Shown: positions 52,251 through 61,512, numbered from the stretch's first letter. The stretch is DNA of 64,000 nt from Flavonifractor sp. An112 (GCF_002161085.1 NZ_NFLU01000003.1:186001-250000), one strand, 5' to 3'. The notes: generated by a model not told the origin, from the sequence alone. Numbers and translations: made by a program.

Positions 52251-52293
52251 AAAAAGGGACGCCCGGCAGCAGTGCTGCCGGGCGTCCCTTTTT
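52251..52293 (+). terminator. Intrinsic terminator after the ROK gene
   Basis: A 20-bp perfect stem (52251-52270 with 52274-52293), three-base loop, A-rich and T-rich ends. Confidence 0.93.
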
Positions 52294-52357
52294 GGCAAAT
52301 GGCACATAGCACTTTATACAATCTTTTAGGCAATTGGGAGAAATGTCAAAAAGGGGA

Positions 52358-52386
52358 TTGACTTTTCATATTTGAGAGTGTAATCT
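52358..52386 (+). promoter_or_regulatory. Promoter of the sugar operon
   Basis: TTGACT (52358-52363), 17 bases, then TAATCT (52381-52386). Confidence 0.8.
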
Positions 52387-52400
52387 AATGGCAAGAACTT

Positions 52401-52432
52401 TAGTAAATCTATTTTATAAAATAGATTTACTA
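52401..52432 (+). promoter_or_regulatory. 32-bp perfect palindrome, candidate ROK operator
   Basis: Arms of 16 bases, beginning TAGTAAATC and ending GATTTACTA, meet at an AT-rich centre with no loop. It begins 15 bases after the -10 box, so a bound repressor would block early elongation. The TTTAGTAAA-like edges resemble ROK-family sites (known family), but binding here is inferred. Confidence 0.75.
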
Positions 52433-52468
52433 TAGCGTAACGGTGATAAGGAAAAGGAGGAACCAGCT

Positions 52469-53464
52469 ATGGGCAAGCGACCTGTTACTCTGTGTACCTG
52501 TCAGTGGGCGGACCTGCCTCTGGACGAATTGTGTGCGCTGGCGGAGAAGATGGGCTATGATGGCCTGGAGATCGCCTGCTGGGGCAGCAATCTGGATCTG
52601 GACCGGGCCCTGGAAGACGAGAGCTACATCCCCTGGGTGCAGGAGACCCTGAAGAAGCACAACCTGATCTGCAAGGCCCTGGCTACCCACATCATCGGCC
52701 AGTGTGTGGGCGACGCGCCCGATCCCCGGCTGAATAACTTTGCGCCCGCCGCTCTGGCCGATCAGCCCGACGCCATCCGCCAGTGGGGCATCGATACCAT
52801 GAAGAAGGCCGCCGTGGTGGCCAACAAGATGGGTATCAAGATCATCACCGGCTTTACCGGCTCCCCCATCTGGCGCTACCTCTACTCCTTCCCCCAGACC
52901 ACCGAGGAGATGATCGAGGACGGCTACAACAAGATCGTGGAGCTGTGGACCCCCATCCTCAACGAGTTCAAGAAGAACGATGTGAAGTTTGCGCTGGAGG
53001 TCCATCCCGGCGAGATCGCTTTTGACTACTACTCCACCAAGCGCCTGCTGGAGAAGTTCTCCGACCGGCTGGAGTTCGGCATCAACTTCGATCCCAGCCA
53101 TTTGATCTGGCAGGGCATCAAGCCCCACCTGTTCCTCTCCGACTTCCGTGACCGCATCTACCACGTTCACATGAAGGACGCCGCCGTCACTCTGGACGGC
53201 CGCAGCGGTTTGCTGGGCTCCCACATTGATTTCGGCGACCTGCGCCGGGGCTGGAACTTCCGCTCCCTGGGCCACGGCGACGTGAACTTCGAGGAGATTA
53301 TCCGGGTGCTCAACGACATGGGCTACGACGGTCCCCTGTCGGTGGAGTGGGAGGACAGCGGTATGGACCGCATCGACGGCGCCACCGAGGCCGCCGCCTT
53401 TGTCCGCAAGGTGGACTTCAAGAAGTCTGATATCAAGTTTGACGACGCCATCTCCAATGGCTGA
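52469..53464 (+). CDS. Sugar phosphate isomerase/epimerase family protein (AP_endonuc_2 TIM barrel)
   Basis: A 331-residue metal-dependent TIM-barrel protein. It begins VTLCTCQWADLPLDELCALA with EKMGYDGLEIACWG, carries a metal glutamate in FALEVHPGEIAFDYY, GINFDPSHLIWQGI, a metal histidine region YHVHMKDAAV, and ends with GPLSVEWEDSGMDR. The family includes inosose dehydratase, tagatose epimerases and keto-glycoside lyases. AAGGAGG lies eight bases before the ATG. It is the first gene of the sugar operon and is followed directly by an oxidoreductase; the pair suggests conversion of an oxidised sugar or inositol. The exact substrate is unknown. Confidence 0.9.
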   Translation: MGKRPVTLCTCQWADLPLDELCALAEKMGYDGLEIACWGSNLDLDRALEDESYIPWVQETLKKHNLICKALATHIIGQCVGDAPDPRLNNFAPAALADQPDAIRQWGIDTMKKAAVVANKMGIKIITGFTGSPIWRYLYSFPQTTEEMIEDGYNKIVELWTPILNEFKKNDVKFALEVHPGEIAFDYYSTKRLLEKFSDRLEFGINFDPSHLIWQGIKPHLFLSDFRDRIYHVHMKDAAVTLDGRSGLLGSHIDFGDLRRGWNFRSLGHGDVNFEEIIRVLNDMGYDGPLSVEWEDSGMDRIDGATEAAAFVRKVDFKKSDIKFDDAISNG

Positions 53465-53484
53465 GGAAAGGCAGGTCTGAAAGC

Positions 53485-54627
53485 ATGGCAAAAGAACTGA
53501 GATACGGCATGGTGGGCGGCAGCGTGTACGCCTTCATCGGCGAAGTGCATCGCAAGGCCATCGCCTTTGATCCCCGGGCGGAGCTGGTGTGCGGCTGCTT
53601 CTCCAACATCCCGTCGGAGAACGAGGATACTGCCAAGGCCTACGGCATCGATCCCGGCCGGATGTATGCCGACTACAAGGAGATGGCCAAGGCGGAGGCC
53701 GCCCGGGAGGACGGCATCGACTTCGTCTCCATCTGCACCCCCAACTTCCTCCACTATGAGATCGCCAAGGAGTTCCTGCTGGCGGGCATCAACGTGGTGT
53801 GTGAGAAGCCCCTGTGCTTCGAGGTGGCTCAGGCGGAGGAGCTGGAGGCCCTGGCCAAGGAGAAGGATCTGCTCTTTGCCGTGACCTATACCTATCCCGG
53901 CTACACCATGAGCCGGGTTATGAAGGACATGATCGCCGCCGGCAAGATCGGCAAGATCGCCGCCGTCAACGCCGAGTATGTGCAGGACTGGCTCATCAAC
54001 GAGCTGGAGCCCCAGGAGGGAGCCAAGGAGAACCTGTCCGTCTGGCGGAAGGACCCCAAATTCTCCGGCATTTCCAACTGCGTGGGCGACATCGGCACCC
54101 ACATCGAGGCCTATGTGAACTACGTCACCGGTCTGAAGATCAAGCGCCTGGCCGCCACCACCAATAAGTACGGCCACGCTCTGGACCTGAACGCCAACAT
54201 CCTGGTGGAGTACGACAACGGCGTCAACGGCGCCTACTGGTGCTCCCAGATCGCTGCCGGCCACTACAACGGCCTGGTGGTCCGGGTCTTCGGCGACCAG
54301 GGTGCTCTGGAGTGGCGTCAGGAGCAGCCCGACTATCTGTATTACACCCCCAAGGGTCAGGCCATGCAGGTACTTACCCGGGGCGGCAACGGCATCGACC
54401 AGCCCGCCGGCGGCTACAGCCGTCTGCCTGTGGGCCATCCCGAGGGCCTGTATGTGGCCTTCGCCAACATCTATCGGGACTATGTCACCGCGCTCATTGA
54501 GAAGAAGGCGGGCCGGCCCTATGACACCAGCTCCATTACCATGGTGGACGCCGGCGTGGACGGCGTGAAGTTTGTCCACGCGGTGGTGGAGAGCGCCGAG
54601 AAGGACTCCGCTTGGGTGGAGCTGTAA
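53485..54627 (+). CDS. Gfo/Idh/MocA family NAD(P)-dependent oxidoreductase
   Basis: A 380-residue sugar or inositol dehydrogenase. The N-terminal Rossmann fold reads YGMVGGSVYAFIGEVHRKAI, with a changed glycine pattern, then FVSICTPNFLHYEIAKEFLL and VVCEKPLCFEVAQAEELEAL with the typical EKP motif. The C-terminal substrate domain has the probable catalytic region SNCVGDIGTHIEAYVNYVTG. It follows the isomerase/epimerase by 20 bases. Paired enzymes of these two families act on inositol or on 3-keto-glycosides in other gut bacteria (known); a like role here is inference. Confidence 0.92.
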   Translation: MAKELRYGMVGGSVYAFIGEVHRKAIAFDPRAELVCGCFSNIPSENEDTAKAYGIDPGRMYADYKEMAKAEAAREDGIDFVSICTPNFLHYEIAKEFLLAGINVVCEKPLCFEVAQAEELEALAKEKDLLFAVTYTYPGYTMSRVMKDMIAAGKIGKIAAVNAEYVQDWLINELEPQEGAKENLSVWRKDPKFSGISNCVGDIGTHIEAYVNYVTGLKIKRLAATTNKYGHALDLNANILVEYDNGVNGAYWCSQIAAGHYNGLVVRVFGDQGALEWRQEQPDYLYYTPKGQAMQVLTRGGNGIDQPAGGYSRLPVGHPEGLYVAFANIYRDYVTALIEKKAGRPYDTSSITMVDAGVDGVKFVHAVVESAEKDSAWVEL

Positions 54628-54691
54628 CCAACATATGGCATTTTTTGCAGTAGAAGCTGCGGAAAATAAATTGACAAGGAGGACAATGAAC

Positions 54692-55783
54692 ATGAAAAAG
54701 TATCTTGCGCTCATTCTTGCCATCGTCATGTCCCTGAGCCTGGTCGCCTGCGGCGGCGGAGGCGGCGGCACCGAGAGCCCCAGCGGCGGCGGTGAGACCC
54801 AGAGCGGCGGCCAGACCGCTTCCGGCGGCGACATCTACGTCCTGGTTCCCAACGCCGACCACGGCTGGACCGGCGCTGTGCTGACCTACGCGCAGCAGAA
54901 GGCTGAGGAAGTCAACGCCGAGGGCAACTACAATGTGATCGTGCAGGCCGCTACCGACGCCAAGAACCAGCAGGAGCAGATCGACGACCTTCTGGCCGCT
55001 GCAACTCCTCCCGCCGGCATCGTGATCCTGCCCTATGACAACACCATGGAATCCTCCATGAACAACATCGCCGCCACCGACATCCCCTTCATCATGGTGG
55101 ACCGCATCATTGACAACCCCGTGGTGCAGGAGAAGGTAGTTGCCAACGTGAAGGGCGATAACGAGGGTATCGGCAAGGCCACTGCCGAGCGCTTCATCGC
55201 TGACGGCCTGCAGCCCGGCGACAAGCTGTACGTCATGATCGGCGACACCTCCTCCGTGCCCGAGATGCGCAACAAGGGCTTCACTGAGACTCTGGCTGCC
55301 AACGGCTGGACCGAGGAACAGCTGGCCACCATCGAGTACTCCGCCGCCACCGGCTGGAGCCGTTCCACCGGCAAGCAGCTGTTCATCGACTGGATCAACA
55401 GCAAGACCGTTGAGGAGCTGGGCGAGTATCACTACATCTTCACCCACGACGACGAGATCGGCATGGGCATCCTGGAAGCTCTGAGCGGCACCGAGATCGA
55501 GCAGGCCAAGAAGGACGCTTTCCTGGAGGCCATCAACTCCATCGGCTCCTCCTCCGGCCTGGGCGAGATGTATGAGGTTCTGTCCGGCACCCACGCCAAC
55601 ACCGCCTATCCCGACATCGTGGCCAACTTCGACCTGTTCTCCGTCACCTATCCTCCCAAGATGATCCAGAACGCCGTGGATGACATGATCAGCCATCTCA
55701 ACGGCGAGACCGTGGAAAAGGATCATACCATCACCGTCGACGTAGTCGATTCCACCAACGTGGCCGATTACGAGGGCTTCTAA
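54692..55783 (+). CDS. Sugar ABC transporter substrate-binding lipoprotein (ribose/galactose type)
   Basis: A 363-residue outer-face binding protein of the Peripla_BP_4 family. The signal peptide ends LVAC with lipidated C20, followed by a Gly/Ser-rich linker to about residue 48. The mature part has IYVLVPNADHGWTGAVLTYA, QAATDAKNQQEQIDDLLAAA, GIVILPYDNT and ATDIPFIMVDRIIDN, typical of sugar binders. I choose the ATG at 54692 because GGAGG then has nine-base spacing; the ATG six bases earlier is too close. The long intercistronic hairpin after it may keep its message level high, as binding proteins are needed in excess. Confidence 0.93.
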   Translation: MKKYLALILAIVMSLSLVACGGGGGGTESPSGGGETQSGGQTASGGDIYVLVPNADHGWTGAVLTYAQQKAEEVNAEGNYNVIVQAATDAKNQQEQIDDLLAAATPPAGIVILPYDNTMESSMNNIAATDIPFIMVDRIIDNPVVQEKVVANVKGDNEGIGKATAERFIADGLQPGDKLYVMIGDTSSVPEMRNKGFTETLAANGWTEEQLATIEYSAATGWSRSTGKQLFIDWINSKTVEELGEYHYIFTHDDEIGMGILEALSGTEIEQAKKDAFLEAINSIGSSSGLGEMYEVLSGTHANTAYPDIVANFDLFSVTYPPKMIQNAVDDMISHLNGETVEKDHTITVDVVDSTNVADYEGF

Positions 55784-55794
55784 ACCAGACCGAG

Positions 55795-55836
55795 CGGCGG
55801 TCCCCGCGGGCGCTGTGCCGCCTGTGGGGACCGCCG
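55795..55836 (+). terminator. Intercistronic hairpin after the sugar-binding-protein gene
   Basis: An 18-bp stem with two G-U pairs (55795-55812 with 55819-55836), 11 bases after the stop and without a T run longer than two. Probably a message-protecting structure or partial terminator. Confidence 0.6.
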
Positions 55837-55859
55837 TTCCTTAAAGAGGGTGCCTGACC

Positions 55860-57371
55860 ATGAAAATATTACAGATGACCGATATTACCAAACGCTTCTT
55901 CGGCGTCACCGTGCTGGACAAGGTCAGCTTTGACGTGGAGGAGGGGGAGGTACACGCACTGCTGGGCGAAAACGGCGCCGGCAAGTCCACCCTGATGAAC
56001 ATCCTGGGCGGCGTCCACCAGCGGGACGGAGGCACCGTGGAGTTCTGCGGGAAGCAGATGGATTCCATCACAGTCAAATCGGCGGACGAGGCAGGGATCG
56101 CCTTCGTCCACCAGGAACTGAACGTCATCAACGACCTGACCGTCTACGAGAATCTGTTTTTGAACAAGGAGATCCTGGGCAAGTTCCGTCACCTGAATAA
56201 AAGAGAGATGATCCGCCAGTCCCAGGAACTGTTCAACCGGCTGGGCGTGGACATCAACCCCACCGATATGGTGGGCAGCCTGGACACCAGCCGCAAGCAG
56301 CTGCTGGAGATCGCCAAGGCACTCCACGCCGAGGCCAAGCTGTTTATCCTGGATGAGCCTACCACGGCTCTGAACACCGAGGAGATCGAACATCTCTTCG
56401 GCATCGTGCGCCGGCTGAGAGGGGAGGGGAAGTCCTTTATCTTCATCTCCCACAAGATGCCGGAAATTTTTGAGATCGCCGACCGCTATACCATCCTGCG
56501 CAATGGCTCTTTCATCTCCTCAGGCCGCATCGCCGACATCACGCCGGAGGAAGTGACCCGGCAGATGGTGGGTGAGGGCTATGTAAACCAGGAGGTTTAT
56601 GAGGCCCGCAAGCTGGGTGAGCCCATCCTGGAGCTGGAAGGACTGACCGGCAAGGGCTTCCACGACGTGACCCTGTCCGTCCACAAAGGCGAAGTGCTGG
56701 GCTTTACCGGCCTGAAAGGCGCCGGCAGCAGCGAATTGATGCAGGCTGTCTTTGGGGCCATTCCCTTTACTGCCGGCAAGCTGAAGGTATGGGGCAAACC
56801 GGTAGCCTCCGGTACCATCCATAAGGCCATGAAGGACAAGGTGGCCATGCTGGCCGCCAATCGGAAGGAAAACTCCGTCATTCCTGATATGACGCTTCTA
56901 GAGAATACATATTGCGCTGAGCACACCCTCAGCGGCCGTCATCCCCATATCCATGTGAAGCGGGAGGTGGCCAAGTACAACAAGCTCAAGCAGATGCTCA
57001 ACATCAAGGCGGAGAGCCATGAGGACCTGATCGTCAGCCTCTCCGGCGGTAACCAACAGAAGGTGATCCTGGCCCGGTGGCTCAACACCGAGGCGGAGAT
57101 CCTGCTGCTGGACAATCCCACCCAGGGCATCGATGTGGGCGCCAAGACCGAGATCTACAAGCTGATCCAGGAACTGGCCAAGGCGGGCAAAACCGTCATC
57201 GTCAATACCCTGGAGATCCCGGAGATCCAAAAGGTGGCCGACCGCTGCGTGGTGTTCTACCACGGCGGCGTGCAAGCCGTGCTGGAGCGCAGCGAGATCA
57301 CTGAGGAGCGGGTCATGCTCCTGGCTACCAACGCATCCGCCATCCGTGCGGAGCAGGGACAAGAGGTGTGA
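55860..57371 (+). CDS. Sugar ABC transporter ATP-binding protein (RbsA/XylG type, two ATPase domains)
   Basis: A 503-residue protein with two nucleotide-binding domains, the usual form for class-II sugar importers. The first has Walker A LGENGAGKSTLMNILGG near residue 38, the signature LDTSRKQLLEIAKAL and Walker B LFILDEPTTAL. The second (from about 255) has a changed Walker A region FTGLKGAGSSELMQAVFG without lysine, the signature LSGGNQQKVILARWL, and LLLDNPTQGIDVGAKTEIYK. Such asymmetry is normal for RbsA. A permease gene follows after four bases. Confidence 0.95.
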   Translation: MKILQMTDITKRFFGVTVLDKVSFDVEEGEVHALLGENGAGKSTLMNILGGVHQRDGGTVEFCGKQMDSITVKSADEAGIAFVHQELNVINDLTVYENLFLNKEILGKFRHLNKREMIRQSQELFNRLGVDINPTDMVGSLDTSRKQLLEIAKALHAEAKLFILDEPTTALNTEEIEHLFGIVRRLRGEGKSFIFISHKMPEIFEIADRYTILRNGSFISSGRIADITPEEVTRQMVGEGYVNQEVYEARKLGEPILELEGLTGKGFHDVTLSVHKGEVLGFTGLKGAGSSELMQAVFGAIPFTAGKLKVWGKPVASGTIHKAMKDKVAMLAANRKENSVIPDMTLLENTYCAEHTLSGRHPHIHVKREVAKYNKLKQMLNIKAESHEDLIVSLSGGNQQKVILARWLNTEAEILLLDNPTQGIDVGAKTEIYKLIQELAKAGKTVIVNTLEIPEIQKVADRCVVFYHGGVQAVLERSEITEERVMLLATNASAIRAEQGQEV

Positions 57372-57375
57372 GACC

Positions 57376-58383
57376 ATGAAAGAGAAGAACAAAGCGGCCG
57401 CTCTGGTCAAAAGTATCTGGCACAAATATAACTTCATCCTGATCTTCCTGGCCATCCTGGTGGTATTCCTTATCATCAACCACGGCGCCACCACCATGAC
57501 CACCCTGATGAATATTCCCCGTCACTCCACGGTCATCGGCATCATTGCCCTGGGTATGGGCCTGATCATCCTGACCGGCGACATCGATCTGTCGGTGGGC
57601 TCCCAGCTGGCGCTGGTGGGCGGTCTTACCGTCATGGTGTTCAATAACACCAACAACATCGCCCTTTCCTTTCTGTTCGCCGTCTTTATGGGCGTGATCC
57701 TGGGCCTCATCAACGGCGTGCTCATCGGCCTTGTGAAAATGCCCGCCTTCATCGTCACCCTGGCCACCATGCTGATGTACCGCTCCATCGCCCAGACCGT
57801 GATGAACAGCAACAACTGGACCATCTATCAGCTGGACGCCGGTCTGTCCCAGTGGCAGCCTCTGTGGGTCATCGGCAATCAGTCGGTGTTCCAGATCCCC
57901 ATTCTGGTGCTCATCCTGGTGGTGGTAGTGGCCATTATGACCTACCTGTCCACCAGCACCAAGTTTGGCAAGCGGGTATACGCTCTGGGCAGTAACGAGC
58001 GGGCCGCTCAGCTCTCCGGTATCAATGTAAGCATGACCCGGGTGCTGGTCTTTGTCATCGCCGGCGTGCTGATGGGCATCGCATCCTTCCTCTATGTGGC
58101 TAACGTGGGCTCCGTGGACCCGGCCACCAGCGGCAAGAACTATGAGCTGTACTCCATCGCCGGCGTGGTCATCGGCGGCATCAGCATGAGCGGCGGCAGA
58201 GGCCGTATCCTGGGCGTGGTGTTTGGTTCCATGTCCTTTACCATCATCGATAAAATCATCACCGCTCTGGGCCTCAACCCGCTGATCAACGACACCATCA
58301 AGGGCGCCATCCTGCTGCTGGCCATCGCTGTGCAGATGCTGCCCGCCATCACTCAGAAACTGCGCAAGGCGCGCACAGCATAA
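57376..58383 (+). CDS. Sugar ABC transporter permease (RbsC/XylH type)
   Basis: A 335-residue membrane protein with about nine to ten helices. The family motif is present near residue 60-80 (GIIALGMGLIILTGDIDLSV, GSQLALVGG), and the loop FGKRVYALGSNERAAQLSGI near residue 200 docks on the ATPase. The C-terminal part GRILGVVFGSMSFTIIDKII is also typical. It probably works as a homodimer. It follows the ATPase and precedes xylA, so xylose is a likely cargo. Confidence 0.94.
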   Translation: MKEKNKAAALVKSIWHKYNFILIFLAILVVFLIINHGATTMTTLMNIPRHSTVIGIIALGMGLIILTGDIDLSVGSQLALVGGLTVMVFNNTNNIALSFLFAVFMGVILGLINGVLIGLVKMPAFIVTLATMLMYRSIAQTVMNSNNWTIYQLDAGLSQWQPLWVIGNQSVFQIPILVLILVVVVAIMTYLSTSTKFGKRVYALGSNERAAQLSGINVSMTRVLVFVIAGVLMGIASFLYVANVGSVDPATSGKNYELYSIAGVVIGGISMSGGRGRILGVVFGSMSFTIIDKIITALGLNPLINDTIKGAILLLAIAVQMLPAITQKLRKARTA

Positions 58384-58410
58384 TCAAAATGGAAAAGGGA
58401 GGGTATCGCT

Positions 58411-59721
58411 ATGAAAACCTACGAGGAGATCGACAAAATTGTCTATGAGGGGCCGGACAGCAACGAGCCCTTTGCCTTCAAATACTACAACCCGGACGAG
58501 GTGCTGGCGGGCAAGCCCATGCGGGAGCACCTGAAGTTCGCCATGAGCTACTGGCATACCATCTGTGCCGAGGGTGTGGATATGTTCGGCAGCGGCACCA
58601 TGGATAAGAGTTTCGGCCAGAGCGATCCTATGGCCAAGTTCCGGGCCAAAGCAGACTTTGCCTTCGGACTGATGGATAAGCTGGACCTGGATTACTACTG
58701 CTTCCACGATGTAGACATTGCCCCCGAGGGCGCCACTGTGAAGGAGAGCATCGAGAACTTCAAGGTCATGGTGGGCTACCTGAAGCAGCTCCAGGAGAAG
58801 CACCATAAAAAGTGCCTGTGGGTCACTGCCAACAACTTCGGCGACAAGAAATTCATGGCGGGCGCCGCCACCTCCTGCTGTGCCGATGTGTATGCCGTGG
58901 CCGCCGCCAAGGTGAAGGCCTGCATGGATGCCGCCATCGAGCTGGGAGCCACCGGCTATGTGTTCTGGGGTGGCCGTGAAGGCTATGAGACCCTGCTGAA
59001 CACCGACATGGGGCTGGAGCTGGATAATCTGGCCCGCTTCCTCACCATGGCCCGGGACTATGGCCGTGCCCACGGTTTTACGGGCGACTTCTACATCGAG
59101 CCCAAGCCCAAGGAGCCCACCAAGCATCAGTACGACTTCGATGTGGCTACCTGCATGAACTTCCTGCGGAAGTACGGCCTCACCGGCGACTTCAAGATGA
59201 ACATTGAAGCCAACCACGCCACCCTGGCGGGCCACACCTTCCAGCATGAGCTGCGCACCGCCATTGTCAACGACTCCTTTGGCTCCATCGACGCCAACCA
59301 GGGCGACCTGTTCCTGGGCTGGGATACCGACCAGTTCCCCACCGACGTGTACAACACCACTTACTGCATGATGGAAGTGCTGAAAGCCGGCGGCTTCACC
59401 AACGGCGGCCTGAACTTCGACGCCAAGACCCGTCGTCCCTCCAACACTCTGGAGGACATCCTGCTGGCCTACATCGCCGGTATGGACTCCTTCGCCTTGG
59501 GCCTGCGGAAGGCCCTGGCCCTCCAGGCCGACGGCCGACTGGACCAGTTTGTGGCCGACCGGTACGCCAGCTACCGCAGCGGCGTGGGCAGGACCATCGT
59601 GGATGGTACCGCCACCCTGGAATCCCTGTCCGACTATGCCATGGGCCTGGAGAAGATCGATGTGCCCAGCGGCCGGCAGGAGTATCTGGAGACCATTGTC
59701 AACAACGTAATGTTCCGCTGA
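58411..59721 (+). CDS. xylA: Xylose isomerase
   Basis: Converts D-xylose to D-xylulose with two divalent metals. The 436-residue protein has the class-II length. Diagnostic segments are [13 protein letters not shown] with the catalytic histidine, [38 protein letters not shown] with metal ligands, [20 protein letters not shown] and [13 protein letters not shown]. The catalytic motif reads FHDVD where most class-II enzymes have FHDRD, which is a minor change. AGGGAGGG lies six bases before the ATG. xylB follows. Confidence 0.96.
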   Translation: MKTYEEIDKIVYEGPDSNEPFAFKYYNPDEVLAGKPMREHLKFAMSYWHTICAEGVDMFGSGTMDKSFGQSDPMAKFRAKADFAFGLMDKLDLDYYCFHDVDIAPEGATVKESIENFKVMVGYLKQLQEKHHKKCLWVTANNFGDKKFMAGAATSCCADVYAVAAAKVKACMDAAIELGATGYVFWGGREGYETLLNTDMGLELDNLARFLTMARDYGRAHGFTGDFYIEPKPKEPTKHQYDFDVATCMNFLRKYGLTGDFKMNIEANHATLAGHTFQHELRTAIVNDSFGSIDANQGDLFLGWDTDQFPTDVYNTTYCMMEVLKAGGFTNGGLNFDAKTRRPSNTLEDILLAYIAGMDSFALGLRKALALQADGRLDQFVADRYASYRSGVGRTIVDGTATLESLSDYAMGLEKIDVPSGRQEYLETIVNNVMFR

Positions 59722-59736
59722 GCGCTTGTGCGCGGA

Positions 59737-59773
59737 GGGGCGCGCCATACTCGGCACGCCCCTTTTGTTTTTG
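59737..59773 (+). terminator. Hairpin between xylA and xylB
   Basis: A 10-bp stem with one mismatch (59737-59746 with 59753-59762) followed by TTTTGTTTTT. It looks like a terminator that could limit xylB expression relative to xylA. Confidence 0.6.
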
Positions 59774-59788
59774 GAAAGGAGAAGGGCT

Positions 59789-61315
59789 ATGGCATATCTG
59801 ATGGGCGTGGACCTGGGTACCTCCGGTACCAAGACCGCCCTGTTTGATGAGACAGGCCGTACGGTGGCCTCCTGCACCGCCACCTATCCGCTGGACCAAC
59901 CCCATAACGGCTGGGCGGAGCAGGACCCGGAAGCCTGGTGGCAGGCTGCCTGCGAGACCATCCGGGGTGTACTGGACCAGAGCGGTGTCTCACCCAGCGA
60001 AGTAAAAGGCGTGGGCCTGTCCGGCCAGATGCACGGTCTGGTCATGCTGGACGGGGAGGGGAGGGTGTTGCGCCCCTCCATCCTGTGGTGCGACGGCCGC
60101 ACCGGCCGGGAGTGCCAAGAGATCACGGAACTGATAGGGAAGGAGCGGCTCATCCAGCTCACCGCCAACCCGGCCCTCACCGGCTTTACCGCCGGTAAGA
60201 TCCTGTGGGTGCGCCGCCATGAGCCGGAGCTGTACGCCAAGTGCCGTCACATCTTGCTGCCCAAGGACTACCTGCGCTATAAGCTGACGGGAGAGTTTGC
60301 TACCGAGGTATCCGACGCCTCCGGCATGAACCTGCTGGACGTGGCACACCGCTGCTGGAGCCGGGAGGTGCTGGACAAGCTGGATATCGACCCGGCCCTG
60401 CTGGGTAAGCTGTATGAATCTGTTGATCTGACCGGCACGGTGACGGCGGCTGCCTCTGCTGCTACCGGCCTGGCGCCCGGCACACCGGTGGCGGGCGGCG
60501 CGGGAGACAACGCCGCGGCCGCGGTGGGCACCGGCGTGGTGCGGTCGGGGCGCGCCTTTGTCACGCTGGGCACCTCCGGCGTGGTATTTGCCCACGCCGA
60601 TCAGGTGAGCATCGACCCCGGCGGACGGGTCCATACCTTCTGCGCCGCCGTGCCCGGGGCGTGGACAGTCATGAGCTGTACCCTGGCCGCCGGTCTGTCC
60701 CTCCAGTGGTTCCGCAACCAGTTCTGCGCCGAGGAGCGGCGGCAGGCGGAGGCAGAGGGGGTGGACCCCTACGACATCATGACCCGGGAGGCCTCCCAGT
60801 CCCCCATTGGGGCCAACCGGCTGCTCTACCTGCCCTATCTGATGGGTGAGCGGTCCCCATTGCTGGACGAGAAGGCCAGAGGCGCTTTTATCGGCCTGTC
60901 CGCCATGCACGGCCGGGGAGATTTGATCCGAGCGGTGATGGAGGGCGTGTCCTACTCCCAGCGCCAGTGTCTGGACATTTTAAGGGAGATGGGAGTGGCC
61001 CCCGACCACATCATGGCCTGCGGCGGCGGCGGACGCAGTTCCTTCTGGCGGCAGATGCTGGCTGATGTGCTGGGCTGCACCGTCCAGACCGCTAAAGCGG
61101 CCCAGGAGGGTCCCGCCCTAGGTGCTGCCATCCTGGCAGGTGTGTGCGCCGGGGTGTATCCCGACGTGCCCGCTGCCTGCGACGCCATCGTTCATCCCGA
61201 TCAGTCCTGCGCCCCCAACAGCGGGGACAGCGCCCGGTATGAGCCCTTCTACCGGCTGTATACGGAACTCTATCCCGCCCTCAGAGACAGCTTCTCACAG
61301 CTGTACGACCTGTAA
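59789..61315 (+). CDS. xylB: Xylulokinase (FGGY family)
   Basis: Phosphorylates D-xylulose to xylulose-5-phosphate, for the pentose phosphate pathway. The 508-residue protein starts AYLMGVDLGTSGTKTALFDE with the phosphate-1 loop, has GVGLSGQMHGLVMLDGEGRV and LRPSILWCDGRTG with the catalytic aspartate, and the second-domain ATP site ACGGGGRSSFWRQMLADVLG. Length is normal. AAAGGAGAAGG lies before the ATG. It ends the operon and is followed by a terminator. Confidence 0.96.
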   Translation: MAYLMGVDLGTSGTKTALFDETGRTVASCTATYPLDQPHNGWAEQDPEAWWQAACETIRGVLDQSGVSPSEVKGVGLSGQMHGLVMLDGEGRVLRPSILWCDGRTGRECQEITELIGKERLIQLTANPALTGFTAGKILWVRRHEPELYAKCRHILLPKDYLRYKLTGEFATEVSDASGMNLLDVAHRCWSREVLDKLDIDPALLGKLYESVDLTGTVTAAASAATGLAPGTPVAGGAGDNAAAAVGTGVVRSGRAFVTLGTSGVVFAHADQVSIDPGGRVHTFCAAVPGAWTVMSCTLAAGLSLQWFRNQFCAEERRQAEAEGVDPYDIMTREASQSPIGANRLLYLPYLMGERSPLLDEKARGAFIGLSAMHGRGDLIRAVMEGVSYSQRQCLDILREMGVAPDHIMACGGGGRSSFWRQMLADVLGCTVQTAKAAQEGPALGAAILAGVCAGVYPDVPAACDAIVHPDQSCAPNSGDSARYEPFYRLYTELYPALRDSFSQLYDL

Positions 61316-61320
61316 CGAAC

Positions 61321-61352
61321 GCGGCGCTGCCCACCGGCAGCGCCGCGTTTTT
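61321..61352 (+). terminator. Intrinsic terminator of the xyl operon
   Basis: An 11-bp perfect GC stem (61321-61331 with 61336-61346), four-base loop, then GTTTTT. Confidence 0.9.
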
Positions 61353-61362
61353 GCGGACGGGA

Positions 61363-61494
61363 CTATTTTTTGGAGCGCCGCTTCAGGAACACGGCCAAGA
61401 TGACCCCGGCTCGGTGGGCATTATCTTGACCGTGCCGCTGGTTTCCCTGTTTGCCTCCCTGCTGCTGGGGAAGAAAAAGAAGCGGGCTGGATAA
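61363..61494. pseudogene. Two opposed gene-end remnants encoding membrane-helix tails
   Basis: On the minus strand a frame reads GVILAVFLKRRSKK and stops at 61363. On the plus strand a frame reads GIILTVPLVSLFASLLLG then KKKKRAG and stops at 61494. Each resembles the C-terminal membrane helix and basic tail of a membrane protein, but neither has a start codon or upstream domain. They meet near 61405-61420. I read them as leftovers of lost genes; chance cannot be excluded. Confidence 0.35.
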
Positions 61495-61512
61495 GCGGAC
61501 AAATCAAAAAAG

